A DNA stretch of 64,000 nucleotides from Bisporella sp. PMI_857. Its lineage: Eukaryota > Ascomycota > Leotiomycetes > Helotiales > Helotiaceae. A model generated the notes under the pieces. It saw nothing but the letters and a program-made list of their open reading frames with translations, did not search any database and was not told where the DNA came from. The stretch covers positions 496,001-560,000 of the forward strand of contig JAJSPD010000004.1 of assembly GCA_021307315.1 (NCBI GenBank). The letters run 5' to 3'. Of this stretch, positions 45,687 through 57,815 are shown piece after piece. How positions within the stretch are numbered: the stretch's first letter is position 1; each line of letters begins with the position of its first letter. The position numbers and the translations under genes were made by a program.

Positions 45687-48480
45687 AGTTTATCTACTTC
45701 CGGAAGCGCATGAGTCCAAGACCGAATATCTGGCAACAGATCTGAAGTTGATGAGATCTAATTCGGGGCTGTGGTTGAGGCAGAAGTAGCTGCTGCTCAG
45801 CAGAAGGTGTGTCGTCGCAGATGCGGCTGCTTAAGCAAATGCCTGAAATTCCCCAGAGAACAAGTAGCAAGTACGGAATCGAGATATTTAAGACCGGAGG
45901 TAGCAGAATGGCTCTTATTACGGCTCGGCCAAGATTGTAGGTCTAGTCGTGGCTGGGCTTAAAATGGGATAACGGAAGAACTACTTAATCAGCTCTGTTG
46001 CAACAGGAAGGCTAGTGGCATAAGGAGATAATTTGGGGTGGATTGCTTACGATGAATAGTGTTTGAAGCAGTAATTAAGGTAGCAGTAGTGGAGTAGTGG
46101 CGACTGGAGGTTTAGTTTATGGACCAGTCGAGGTGGGATGTTTATTGATGGCCGCGCTTTCGTCTGTTTGGCTGGCGAAAAGGCTTAAGGTTCACGGATG
46201 GTGGAGCTGCCTCCGATACAAACAGCAGATGTGTCAACAAATTATAGCTTTAGCGAAGTTGTAGACACTCGAAAAAATAATGATAGAGAAATCTTTTCCG
46301 TTCTGAAAGAAAGACACTGGCCGTTTGTGGGCAAGTAAGTACTCCAACGAGGCGAGGCGAGGTGAGGTTCAACGCAAGGAGTTGATGCGCCAGGGTAGCA
46401 AGCGATGACGTTGGTTGTTGCAAAAAGCTCTGCTGCGACTTTTTGTGAAGGACAGTTTTTTAGGAAAATTGGATACAGCGCACAGTACAGTATTGAAAAG
46501 ATGGAGGGGGTGGCTTAAACCCCTACGACGTAACCACTCTGTGACGATGTGAGTGGCTACAATGGAGAAGCTAAATGGGGGCGAAAGGCATTCAATCCAA
46601 TAATTGCCCATCAAAACTTGCATGCAAGCCACAACCTGCAGATTGAGGTACGCGAGGATAAAGTTCCAAAGAGTTCCTGTCACAGTTACAGCTGTCAGGA
46701 TGATCACCGCCGCCCATTCCAAGGATTCAATCGATCACCATTGATGAAAATGTCACGGAGAGGATGATGGGGAATCATCCTTTTCGCCAACCTCTACGGT
46801 AACCAAGCTGCCTGGGCTACTGTATAGAGTCTGTTAAAGCAATGAAGGTCTTGCTTTTCTATCCAGCCTCCGACCGATTCCTTGGCCGATCAAGACTGTA
46901 ATCTCTCAGAATTTGCCATCGGCCCTAGTGTACCTATAGATCTTAGCCACCTATACAATTAAGGTCCCTAGATCCGCATTCTCTTCCCTGAACGGCTCAG
47001 CGTAGTTCCTTGTTCTCTTCCCCGTTAACGGCAGTATGCAGATTTCGATGTATAGATACAGATATAGATATAAATATAAATATATCTGCATGTGAGTATC
47101 TGGATATGAACCTGAATTGCGCAGCTCTGGGAAAAGTTGGTACCGTATGAGGATTCTGCCATGGGTCCCGGAAAAGGAAATGCACACTTTTCGTTCCTGT
47201 TTTGCGTGGACTAGCATGGCCCCAAGACCTGCGGCTTGGGTTGAATTACTTGAACAAAGTAGCATTTCATGTAGAGTATACATTTCAGCTTTTCAATAGC
47301 TGGAATGCGGCTACCGTTCACGTCGCGGTGATGACTCGATCCTTGAAAAATGATTTCACAGCCACCATGATGAAACTATACATCCTCACAAAACTATGGG
47401 GCTGGAAAGAATACGCGTAGATTGGCTTAGAAAGCAAAGTTTCCATTCGACAGGGGCAGATGAGTCTCAGAGGAGCATCGATACTATATAGTTAGTGGGT
47501 AATTATAGAGCATATATTTTCTCATTACCTGATACAGTACAGTTGCTTGTGAACAAGTAGAATTGATATCATCAATTTGTGAAACGCAAACAATGGAAAG
47601 TTTCGATTTTAATCAGTATGCCAAAAGTTTCTTTGAATGGCGCTCGGTAGGTTCGATGTGGCTGCCTGGTACCCTAGGGATCTTGCATTTTGCGGGATAC
47701 ATGCACTTTTTGATATCTCTAAAGATACTATTTGATAATGAATTTGGTCATGAAGGTGCTTTGCACTCAGACAAGGACTTTTGATTCACTCACTGTATTC
47801 ATTCATCCCTTTAACAAGAATCTTCGCCTCCGATTGTACGACGAATGTGCTGGCGGCTATATATGTTTGACGCACTCATAGCCACTTTTACTCTTTGGCG
47901 AAACCCCGTAGTGACTGCTTAATGAGCCTAAAGGAATGGTTTTGTGCAATTGCTGAGCTGTGCCGACCTGTGCTGCGCTGTCGCCAACTTTCAAGAGTCT
48001 TGCCTCATCCTGATCATGACTTTCGACCAATCATAGTCCACCCAGCCACCACGCTGAAGGATGAACAAAGCCTCTCTTCACTGAGGGAAAAAGCTATTTG
48101 CATCACCAAAACCCATCAGGGGGGCCTCAACAAAACATATCAAGCCCGAATTCGACCATTCGAGTTTTCTACGCACACAAAAAGTCCATGCTCGATATTA
48201 TCATCGTCGTTGAATTATTGACACACAAGCATATAATCCACCACCCGCAGATCTAAGTCTCACATTGCTTTTTGCTCGCCAAGAGTTCGACGTAGCTAGT
48301 GTTATCGTTGGCGTGGTGCCTGAGAGACGATAACGCAACTCGCACGGGAAACTACCCGATGCGCCCAAAAGCACCTTATATCATCCAAACGCCGCCATCT
48401 CCGTGCAACAATCATCATCGTCGACATCGCAACACCATATCACACATTATAACGGTCGAGGGCCGGGCAATCCCTCTTAA
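45687..48480. promoter_or_regulatory. Divergent 2.8-kb region, pbs2 / auxin-efflux-type transporter
   Basis: Large gene-free stretch. It contains a run of short GATA/TAAATA repeats at about 47045-47085 and several short unconvincing frames. It should hold both promoters and leaders. Confidence 0.45.
47045..47088. repeat. AT-rich simple repeat (TAGATA/TAAATA units)
   Basis: Short 6-bp units (GATATA, AAATAT) repeated imperfectly about seven times; low-complexity tract. Confidence 0.6.
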
Positions 48481-50364
48481 ATGGCCACGTACTTTTCCAC
48501 TCCAACCTCCTATCGATTGAACGCTGGCGACGACTTCCGTCCATCAGTAATCGGCAAAGCTTCGAACTTGGGTCTAAGGATCCTAAGACGAACTGTCGAA
48601 GATGGCGGCGCTCACCCGTCGCATCCAGCTCTTGGGCATCTCGTCCTGCTAGTATTTGAAGCTGTCCTAGAAGTTGTTTGTGTCAGTCTTCCTGGTTATA
48701 TCGTTGCTAGAGCTGGAATGTTCGATGCAGAGAACCAGAAATTTGTGGCGAACTTGAATGTAGCACTATTCACACCGTGTCTAAGTATGGAGTTCATTTT
48801 ATTGCTGAGAGACTTAGCTTATACCTTACAGTCTTCACGAAGCTTGCATCGCAATTGACCGCAGATAAACTGCTAGAGCTGGCTGTCATACCAATTATCT
48901 TCGTCATCCAAACAGCTGTGTCCTATTTTGTCTCCGTTGTGGTCTCCAAAGCTTTTGGATTTGGCAAGAGGCCGGCCAATTTTGTCACAGCTATGGGAGT
49001 AAGTTACAAAGTACGGTAGTCTGGCGCAAGCTAATATATACAGGTTTTCGGAAACTCGAATTCTCTTCCTATCTCACTCGTCATTTCCCTTTCGCAGACA
49101 TTGAAAGGCCTACATTGGGATAAGATACCTGGTGATAACGATGACGAGGTGTCGGCACGAGGTATTCTTTACCTCCTCATATTCCAGCAGCTCGGACAAC
49201 TGGTACGCTGGAGCTGGGGTTATCATGTTCTGCTTGCTCCACCGGAGTCTTATATTGAGCATGACGACGACGATGCTGCTGAAGAAGGCAGATATAGCGA
49301 TAGCCCTGCTCTCATTCCGGGTCTAGATGGGGAAGATGAACCTGACAATAACTCACCAACAAATAATGGTTCGACGACATCCACATCCTTCGAATCTGGA
49401 GGCAGAACACCAGTCACAAATATCCACTATGCCGGCTCAGTCTCAGATGATGACGATGATGATCCGCGTAAAGCTTTACTTGCCACGCCTATTAATGGAA
49501 ATTATATGTTTCCGGCGGATAATAGTAACATCACGTCCTTCCCAAGCATCCGGCCGCTAAATAACCTGTACGATGGAAGTGACATTCCTAGTGGTCCCAA
49601 AGGCTGGATTCCCAAAGCAAGGTTTTACACAAAGCGAGCGCTTTCATATATCGGGCACAAAGTTGCTAATGCGGCACATAAAACGTTCCAGATTCTACCA
49701 TTGTTCTTGCAACGTTTCCTGACCTTAACATATTCTACTCTCGGCCGCTTCATCGCTGGTGTTTGGGAGTTTATGAACCCTCCCTTATGGGCCATGTTAC
49801 TTGCTATCATTGTCGCATCGATTCCTAAACTCCAGCAATTATTCTTCGAGGAAGGCACCTTTATCTCCAACTCGGTGACAAGAGCTGTCTCACAGTCTGG
49901 TGGCGTAGCAGTACCACTTATTTTAGTTGTCCTAGGCGCCAATTTAGCACGAAACACCCTCCCTAAGGAATCCCTTGATGAGAACTCAGAGGAGAACAAG
50001 ATCGGAACAAAACTTTTGGTCGCTTCCCTGATTTCTCGAATGCTGCTTCCAACGCTTATCATGGGTCCAATATTGGCTCTAATCGCGAAATATATCCCAG
50101 TCTCCATTGTGGATGATCCCATATTTGTGGTTGTCTGCTTCTTGTTAACTGGCGCTCCAAGTGCTCTGCAATTAGCGCAGATTTGCCAGATCAACGGCGT
50201 CTATGAGGGTGTGATGAGCAAATTGCTTTTCCAGAGCTATGTCATTTGGTATGTTATCTTACCCCTTTTGCTAAGCAAACCGTGACCTAACAATCTCTAG
50301 GATTCTCCCATCCACGCTCATTCTTGTAATGTGTGCATTGGAGGTGGTAGAATGGGCCCTGTAA
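48481..50364 (+). CDS. Auxin efflux carrier family membrane transporter (PIN-like, yeast Ecm3 type)
   Basis: Exons 48481-48784, 48832-48998, 49044-50248 and 50301-50364 give 579 residues. Membrane helices form two bundles of about five: residues about 45-200 (VFEAVLEVVCVSLPGYIVARAG, NLNVALFTPCLIFTKLASQL, MGVFGNSNSLPISL) and about 430-579 (PLWAMLLAIIVASIPKLQ, VAVPLILVVLGANLA, MLLPTLIMGPILALIAKY, FLLTGAPSALQLAQICQI). A long acidic, disordered loop separates them. The family (PF03547) includes plant PINs and yeast Ecm3/YNL095C, thought to act in ER or plasma-membrane export; fungal substrates are unknown. The NP-type family residues sit in GNSNSLP and GAPSA. The start is an ATG immediately after a stop at 48478. 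Confidence 0.9.
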
Positions 50365-53310
50365 ACCACCCTACGGACTTTCTTTTCTTTCTTTTCTGTC
50401 TTGATTTTGGAGGCGATGTATTGATATGACACTGGCGGCGTATATATAGGTCGGATCTTGTAAAATTCTAACGGAGAATTACAATTGGTGTGCCGAGCGA
50501 GCATGGCGTTCTGGAGGCATTACATCTACTAGTTTGTGGATTATGTGGTTAAATATAGGGGACACGAAATAAAGACCCTCGCTTTGTCAACAGGGTTGTC
50601 TAAGGATCAAGCAACTTGAAAGGACAAAGTTGTACATATAATTGATTGTTATTTGCTTCGATCCCATTCCTTCCGTGGTCTCTCTTCAGAGAAACATTGC
50701 ATTCGCGACCATAGTCCACCATCTCTCAAAAGATGTTCTTACGAAGAGAGCACTACCAACCAGGCAGCAACTTCCATGATTATACAGTGTCCTGCTGCTC
50801 TAAAGTATCAAGTTGACATAGATATTAACATTCCAGATTTGATTTTTTGGGGGATCGAATTTCTTTCAATAGCGCCAACGCACAATCGCCCACGAGCAAT
50901 CATGGCAAGGTGTTTTCGTTCGTATATCAATTAGCATTGCCAGTCCCCCCAACGCCTCAAATCCATCTCTCAGCCCTCATCCTCTCGACCGTCTATCTCT
51001 CCAGCTCCTCCCACTTCTCGACGCCCACGACGGCCTAAGTCGCCGAATTTCTCAACTTCCTCTTCATTGTAAAGCATGCGTCTGACACCAAACGAGTTAT
51101 TCGCACGGCTAGACACATACGCGATGCGCGCTTATCCCGGACCAGACGTGCGTAGCCGTTGATAACGATACCAGAGGGCGTTTCTGCGTGAGAAGCCAGT
51201 GGGCGAGGCAGCTGACTTATATCTGAATCTCGAAGCTATTCACGGCCGGGCTTGTGTGGAATGGCCATGATTCCAGGGTTCAAGGTCAGCCCATGGAGTT
51301 GTCCTTCTCTCGAACTGGAGTTTTTTGCTGCTTCGATGACGGAGGCAAGATATATGTGAGGTCGATTGAGAAGAAGTGGGTGTTTCTCCTTGGTTTTGGT
51401 GATGGTCTGCTTTATCCGCCGATCGAGGTCCCATGAAAATTCGAGCGCCGTTTGCCAGTGGGGTCAAGCAAGTGGCATAGCCGATACCTGTATCCCCTCC
51501 GGCTAACGATGAAAGTCTTTCCCTCCAAAGGTAGCAGTGAAGATATTTCGAAATTATTTGACAAGCAATTAGCAGAGTTATTTCCTAGTAGATTAGCGTT
51601 GAAAGGTGCTCACATTGAGAGCCACCATCTTGCATCATATTTGTAGTACGTGAGGAGCTTCATAGCACAGATGCTAGAGCCCATGTTGGTTAGGGTAGAT
51701 ATCACGAGGCTTCGCAAATGAATTCAAGGCTGACGCTTATAGCCAAATTGGGAAGAAAGCTAACTGAGGCCAAAAAAGGAGCGGGATGGATTACATCGCA
51801 AAATAAGCGAATCTAGAAAAGGGGGGATATACACTAGTGCTAAATGGTAATTTTTTTCAATGTCCAGTTGCATCATGGTGACCAGGACGATTCACATAGT
51901 CACCGTTTGTAATATTACGATGGGGGTATGGTTGAACAACCAAAACCCTTTGCTACCTTTGCTGTTTTAAAGATACATGTCCCAACCGTTAGCACTCTAG
52001 TCATGCAGGGGGCACACCTTGAATATGCATGGGCTGTTGGTGATGACTAGTCCGGAATCACAGCCAAGTCTGAACGGAAGAAGAGACAGGACCGCCTGAA
52101 GCAAGGAGCTAAAAGAGCTCGGCAACGAAATGAACAAAAGGAGCAGGCTGTGGCTGTACATCAGCAACCATTCTGAGTTAGCAAATGGAGGGTCAACGGC
52201 ACAAAGCACGGGCGATATTCCGGATCCTCCAACCAGGAACTTGGAACATTGTCATTAAGATCTGGTGGAGATGCCGCTAAATGTTAACTCCATCAGGCTA
52301 TCGAATTCAACCTCCACTATGTCGAGAGCGTGGAACGCATTGGCTCTCATCTCCCACCACAAGTGATCCATTCTTCGTTTGAATCAGAGATATTAACGTT
52401 TCCACTCTCACTTGACCATATCCCGCTCCTTCTCGTCCACCATAACGCCTTCCCTGCCTCACAAACAACAAGACAATCTTGTGGTCAGATTCGAACAGGT
52501 TCAAACTTATGGAGACCTGGCAGCCACTTAGAAAGTTGGGTTAGTCCCGCCATTGCTTGACCATAAGGGCTCTAACTACGAGGTCCCCCATATTCGTCCT
52601 TTTTGCAGTTGCATCTGCGATGGCTTTATAGCCATACAGCCGCCAATAGACAGATCTATACCTACGGACCCGGACCCGACCCCTCTGCAGATGCGAGACC
52701 CTCACCCCATTGAATCAACATGCTTCCGCATCCCAAACCATGACACAATCTCATCAACATGGGAGACATTTACGGCGCAATGGATCTATGCTCGGACTTG
52801 CCTGGAGAGGTATTCACCAGCATCTACACCGGGATGCAGAGTTTGGAGCCAGCAAATTTATTAATACATGAACCTCTTAGCAAGAGGGGCTCTATCAAAG
52901 CTTTGCGAGAGCCGATAAACCGTGCCCATATTGGTCGTGGTGTTGACAGATAGCAGCAGCGGTCCCCTCTCAAACATACTTAAAAAGCACTAGAATTTCG
53001 AGACTCTTGTAAGCAGAAATGGTGTAATCTTCCCAGAAGTTCTACTAGACTGAAGAGAAAACTAACAAACAGATAATTCTATTTCTCTCTTCTCAGTCAG
53101 GAGATTTGCTTGTGCATATTGCATGCTTGCATCACACCGGATCAAGCCATAGTTGTTTTAAGTGTGATGGAGCAGAATCGCACTCACACATCTTCTTTCA
53201 GATTCAAGACGCTTGGCATTCAGAAATGCATTGACTTTGAGCCCTCTCTCCTTAGGCTCATTTCGATTCAATTCTATAAACTTTTGATTCTTAGTTCAAT
53301 TATGGAGTGC
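50365..53310. other. Gene-poor 2.9-kb convergent region with possible remnants
   Basis: Lies between two convergent 3' ends. At about 51076-51145 an ATG-led stretch reads MRLTPNELFARLDTYAMRAY and at about 51185-51270 another reads FLREKPVGEAADLYLNLEA before a stop. They look protein-like but are interrupted and I recognise no family. The rest is anonymous sequence. Perhaps a decayed gene. Confidence 0.3.
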
Positions 53311-55119
53311 TCATCTGCTACTGCTCAATTCCTTCTCAACTTCTGCATCGACGATCGTTCTTACACCTTCCCAGCCAGTACCTGCTTCAACTGCTATTAC
53401 CCTCTTCTCCTTTTTCTCTAAACCCACAAACTCTTCGGGAAGCACTTTGTCAAAGCTAAATTCAGCATCGTTTTTCAGTGCTAAGTCAACGGCATTCGCA
53501 AACTTCGCCGGGTGTGCCGTTGCCAAGGATATATGGTAGGTATCTGGACCTGCTCGTTTAATAGATCGTACGGATGCCGCAACTCCGATAGCTGAATGTG
53601 GGTCGAGGATATATCCACCCTTGGCTCCGTCTTTTGCAGCATAGAATTCCTTGATCGTCTCAATGGTCTGCTCATCGCTGACTCTTTCACTCTCAAAATC
53701 CTTCTTTGCGGCTGCCAAAATATCCTTATGAACCCCAAATCCACCTCTCGACTTGAGTTCCTTTAACCATTGTTCGACTTCTTGACCCGCTTGCTTTTTG
53801 TTCCACTCGTCGTCCATACCTGCCACAGCTGCAAACTCATACGCCAAGAACCATAGTAAACGTTCGAAATTGCTGGAAACAAGAATATCCATTGCTGGGC
53901 TCAATGTCTCACGAACACCCTCCTCATGAGCTTTGACTCCATCTGCAGCAATTCCTCCTTCAGCCTCCACGCCGTGCACAGCTTTTTTCTCGTAGTGACC
54001 TGTTCTCCAGAAACGGTCTAAAATATCATTCTCGTTCGTGGCAACAACCAATTTCTCTGCAGGCAAACCCATTCGCTTTGCAAAGTATCCTGCCAGAATA
54101 TCTCCAAAGTTGCCGGTAGGCACCACAAATCGAACCTTGCCTCCACCCTTGTATGCTGGAGACTTGGTAAGGTTGAAGTATGAGTAGAAGTAGTATGTGG
54201 TTTGCGCAAGAATTCTGGCCCAATTGATCGAATTGACGGCTCCTAAATTTTGGGTTTGGTTGATCTTTGGGTCTGCAAAGAGCGCTTTTACGATATCCTG
54301 GAGTGTATAAATGAGTATGAATTAGTTTGAGGAGGGCCTTTACAAACCTGACAATCATCAAAAGTTCCTTCAACAACCAAGTTATGTACATTGGCGTCCA
54401 AGACTGTGGTCATCTGAGCTTCCTGTATCGGGCTAACTTTGCCCTTCGGATATAAAATGAAGACGGAGATATCTTTCTTTCCTCGTAGACCATATATAGC
54501 AGCAGAACCAGTATCACCACTAGTTGCACCAACAACAGTCAAATGATGTCTGTCTTTGCCAGTCTTGCCCTTATTCCGTCTGACCAGGAAATATTCAAAC
54601 AAGTTGCCCAAAAATTGCAGTGCAACATCCTTGAAAGCAAATGTAGGCCCATGAAATAGCTCTAGTAGATATAAGTTGTCTTTCTGATTTAAAGGCACTA
54701 GTGGTGTAGTATCAGTTGAGCGGAAAGTGGAGTAGCTTCGGTTGATGATGTCTTTTAGGTCTGCTGGAGGTATTTCAGAGGGCGATATGTAAAGAGAAAG
54801 AATTTCGAAAGCAAGGTCAGAGAAGGACAAGTTCTTCCATTTCGACTCCCAATCGCGGGGTAGTGTGGGGATCTCTTCTGGTATAAACAGACCACTATCT
54901 GCAGCAAGTCCCTTCAACACGACTTCCTCAAATGACAGCTATCAAGTATTAGGAACAGATCATAAATGGTCGTCATTGTGGCATACCTACCCCATAAGAA
55001 CCTCCCCTCGTTGAAAGGTATCTCTGAGAGGGGGTGTGCGTTTGTACATCTGCATCTGCAGCTGGCACACCATTTTTGGCCAGCGAGGCCGATCCATTTG
55101 AAGCAGTCGAGTGTGACAT
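53311..55119 (-). CDS. thr4: Threonine synthase
   Basis: Exons 55119-54991, 54938-54348 and 54297-53311 give 568 residues. The N-terminal exon ends QRYLSTRGGSYG and joins LSFEEVVLKGLAADSGLFIPE, the standard start of fungal threonine synthase. The PLP lysine lies in HGPTFAFKDVALQFLG, with GATSGDTGSAAIYGLRG, YPKGKVSPIQEAQMTT, FDDCQDIVKALF, SINWARILAQTTYYFYSYF, FVVPTGNFGDILAGYFAKRMGLP and the C-terminal SLATAHPAKFANAV. It converts O-phosphohomoserine to threonine in the cytosol, the last step of the pathway. Transcribed divergently from the methyltransferase gene. Confidence 0.96.
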
Positions 55120-55651
55120 TATGTATCAGGATATCCGACTGCAATTGGCAGTAGTAATTGAGGTTTGGTTCGGCTTGGTTTGGTTTCGAGGGACACTTGT
55201 ACGCAAGAATGAATCACCTTATGCAACTTAACTATTTTTCCACAGCGATGTCGGGCAGTTTCTCTCCGTAGTGGGGCACCGCCAAGACATCGATTTGCGA
55301 GAATTCAAGTCCCCAGATTCAGGGCATTTTTTTCAGCACCGAAAGCCCCCTGGACATACATTGGGTTACACTGCATTAGAGTATGAGCAGGGTAACGCTA
55401 CTGGCAGAACAGGTCTCGTCCCTATTGATATCATTTATTGGCGTTTTTTCAAATACAGGCCGGCTGACTCAAGTTCTACTGTCGTTTCTCTCCAAACGCG
55501 TTAATACGCGAACAGTTTCGCCACATTTCTGAATATCTATCGACTTCTCTCCAAAGTATAAGTTGAGGCGTACCAATCCATTTACGCACATCTTAAGCCT
55601 TGCTTGATCTCCTATTCTATGTTGCCCGAGTTCTAAAGAGTTGAGGACATC
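55120..55651. promoter_or_regulatory. Shared divergent promoter region, thr4 / methyltransferase
   Basis: 532 bp with a GGTTTGGTTCGGCTTGGTTT-like short repeat near 55163-55186. No assigned operator. Confidence 0.45.
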
Positions 55652-56407
55652 ATGGCCCAGAACATCTACGACGACGAAACCTTTTTCCAAGGCTACAGTC
55701 AACTCCAAAGGCAAATCCATGGCCTCGAGGCAGCGCCAGAATGGGACTTCTTCCAATCACTCATCCCTGAAGTCCGTGGACGGAGTGTGTTAGACCTTGG
55801 CTGTGGTTATGGATGGCTATGTAGATGGGCGAGAGAAAATGGTGCCGAGCGAGTGCAAGGCGTGGATGTGTCAGAGAATATGCTGTCTAAAGCCAGAGAT
55901 TTCCCTCAAGACTCCGGTATCACATATATCCAGGCCGACTTGGAGACTCTGGAGCTGCCTTTAAACGCCTTCCAAGTTGTGTATAGTTCTCTTACCTTAC
56001 ACTACCTGAAGAAGCTCTCGGATTTGATCGTTCGGGTTTATGGCGCGCTCAATCCTGGAGGATGTTTTATTTTCTCTGTGGAGCATCCAATATACACCTC
56101 ACCTCGCGATCCTAAATTCATAGAGACCGCTGAAGGGAAGCAAGTATGGCTCTTGGACAACTACCTCAACGAAGGGGACAGGATAACGAACTGGTTTGCT
56201 GAAGGTGTTGTCAAGCAACATCGCACCATAGGAACCTACATTCGATTTCTCCTTGAAGCTGGGTTTGCTATATCTGCAGTCGAGGAATGGGGTCCTAGTG
56301 ATGAGCAGATTAAAACGAAGCCTAGTTGGGCCGAACATCGAGAGCGCCCCATGTTCCTCATCATCAAGGCAACAAAATCTGACGATACTTTAAATGGGCA
56401 TAACTGA
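55652..56407 (+). CDS. Class I SAM-dependent methyltransferase, bacterial-type
   Basis: Single exon, 251 residues. SAM-binding motif I is VLDLGCGYGWLCRWARENGA, followed by VQGVDVSENMLSKAR, IQADLETLELP, the motif IV-like FQVVYSSLTLHYL, and LNPGGCFIFSVEHPIYTSP. The C-terminal part (GVVKQHRTIGTYIRFLLEAGF, VEEWGPSDEQI, RERPMFLIIKA) and the start MAQNIYDDETFFQGYSQL match a compact family of about 245 residues common in bacteria. The methyl acceptor is unknown. Lack of introns, in a region where most genes have them, and the bacterial-type layout are compatible with an old horizontal transfer, but this is inference. Confidence 0.88.
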   Translation: MAQNIYDDETFFQGYSQLQRQIHGLEAAPEWDFFQSLIPEVRGRSVLDLGCGYGWLCRWARENGAERVQGVDVSENMLSKARDFPQDSGITYIQADLETLELPLNAFQVVYSSLTLHYLKKLSDLIVRVYGALNPGGCFIFSVEHPIYTSPRDPKFIETAEGKQVWLLDNYLNEGDRITNWFAEGVVKQHRTIGTYIRFLLEAGFAISAVEEWGPSDEQIKTKPSWAEHRERPMFLIIKATKSDDTLNGHN

Positions 56408-56781
56408 GCACACTTTCTGTGATAGGTTGATGCTTTGGGGTTAGGCTTAAGCGGTGGCTCAAAGCGGTCATCTACCATGGCCCCTCATTGGCTTTGGAAC
56501 ATTCTTACAGGGGCAAATACACAACCTCAGCCACGCCAAATCAGGTCGAGAAGCTGTCAGCAGTGACCTCAGCTTCAATCTTTTAGCGTCAGGCAATTGA
56601 TCTTACAGGAGTATTAAAGCTAGATGCTTTCGCGTGTTGGAGTGCAATTTTTCTAGTCATATATCCCCACACTTTCGCTGTAGGAAAAAGTTACTGACGA
56701 GCCTTCTAACTTTGTGCTCAATCAAATTATCTCGACATATCAATTCTTCTTCTAGCATCACAACTTAAGCAGCCCTGCGTG
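56408..56781. other. Intergenic, promoter of DUF5519 gene
   Basis: 374 bp, nothing recognised; it could hide a short upstream coding exon of the next gene (a possible acceptor AAG lies just before 56772). Confidence 0.4.
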
Positions 56782-57507
56782 ATGTTCGACGATTACCATG
56801 CCTGGCTCAAGGTAGCCGATACTGCGCTCCCTCAGAATATCTTTGGCTATGTTCTGCAACTTTGCCTATCACCTCTCAGATCTAAACCTTTCGATATTGC
56901 TCCTTATGATGATCCAAAGGAGATTGCAAAAGGAGGAGCTGCTGGCAAGAGAAGCTTCTTACCAGAGAAACTACCAGACAGGGGCCCAAGACCAGAAATG
57001 CTGAAATGGATGGCACCGAACAGACAGGCGTCACAATTGACTGGAGATGACATGCACAAGGTAGGTACAATCGTTCACCTTACAAGAGTGTCTGAGCCAA
57101 CCAAATTAAAGCTTCTCGCTCACGCAATGAGCGAACTAGCCAAAGAGCATTCCAACCATGTGGTAGTCAAAACCTCTGTCCTAGAGAAAGCAGGCGACGC
57201 CATTCTTCTCCATGACAACATCGCAACCCCACACACCATAGCCAAGAAGATGAAGCGAGAAATCGCCCACGTTCATGCCGGACCTGGGAGCGGTGAGTAC
57301 TCTATACATACCGCTCCAAGTCCTATCGATTGCAAGAAGATCATCGAGGCGAAATGGGGCGAGAGAATGACGCTTGCCGGCACCCTTATGCCTCAGGAGT
57401 ACCTCATCATCTACACTCCGAGGAATGAAACAGAGCTTGCGGTTGTGCGGAGCATTGTTGATGCTTCTATCCGCTTTATGACAGGAGGCCTTGAGTTTAT
57501 TCAGTGA
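56782..57507 (+). CDS. DUF5519 (luciferase-like domain) family protein
   Basis: Single exon from the ATG at 56782, 241 residues. Segments LPQNIFGYVLQLCLSPL, RGPRPEMLKWMAPNRQASQ, the domain EIAHVHAGPGSGEYSIHTAPSPIDCKKIIEAKWGERMTLAG, and YLIIYTPRNETELAVVRSIVDASIRFM fit the fungal DUF5519 family, whose domain is annotated luciferase-like without proven light emission. Relatives usually start with a membrane helix; none is present here, so an upstream exon may be missing or the anchor lost. Function unknown. Family assignment is from memory of motif style and should be verified by profile search. Confidence 0.62.
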   Translation: MFDDYHAWLKVADTALPQNIFGYVLQLCLSPLRSKPFDIAPYDDPKEIAKGGAAGKRSFLPEKLPDRGPRPEMLKWMAPNRQASQLTGDDMHKVGTIVHLTRVSEPTKLKLLAHAMSELAKEHSNHVVVKTSVLEKAGDAILLHDNIATPHTIAKKMKREIAHVHAGPGSGEYSIHTAPSPIDCKKIIEAKWGERMTLAGTLMPQEYLIIYTPRNETELAVVRSIVDASIRFMTGGLEFIQ

Positions 57508-57815
57508 TGATGCAAAACGGCAAGGTAGGAATCTGGAATGATCCAAGCAGAAAAATCTCCTTTAGGTCAAATCGAAGACCATGTACAATTGGACTTTTCC
57601 CTGAATCGGTTGATAGTCTCTTAAATTACATGCAATGGACAGAAAATAGTCTATATCGTTATCTCAACCCCCCCCGTGTATGCAAAGTATGTGAAACATT
57701 GGGTTAGGTCACAATAGCAACGATGTTCTATTTCGAAAAGCGCTATTGCAGTGAAAGAATTGGGATGAAACATTGCCACCACCTCCCCCTACACGAAGTT
57801 TCCACTCGGACAAAC
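57508..57815. other. Short convergent intergenic stretch
   Basis: About 308 bp between the DUF5519 stop and the stop of the chaplin-like frame; nothing recognised. Confidence 0.6.

Noticed and set aside
51254..51436. 60-codon plus-strand frame in the gene desert
   Set aside because: No recognisable sequence and bounded by stops; kept only as part of the possible-remnant note.
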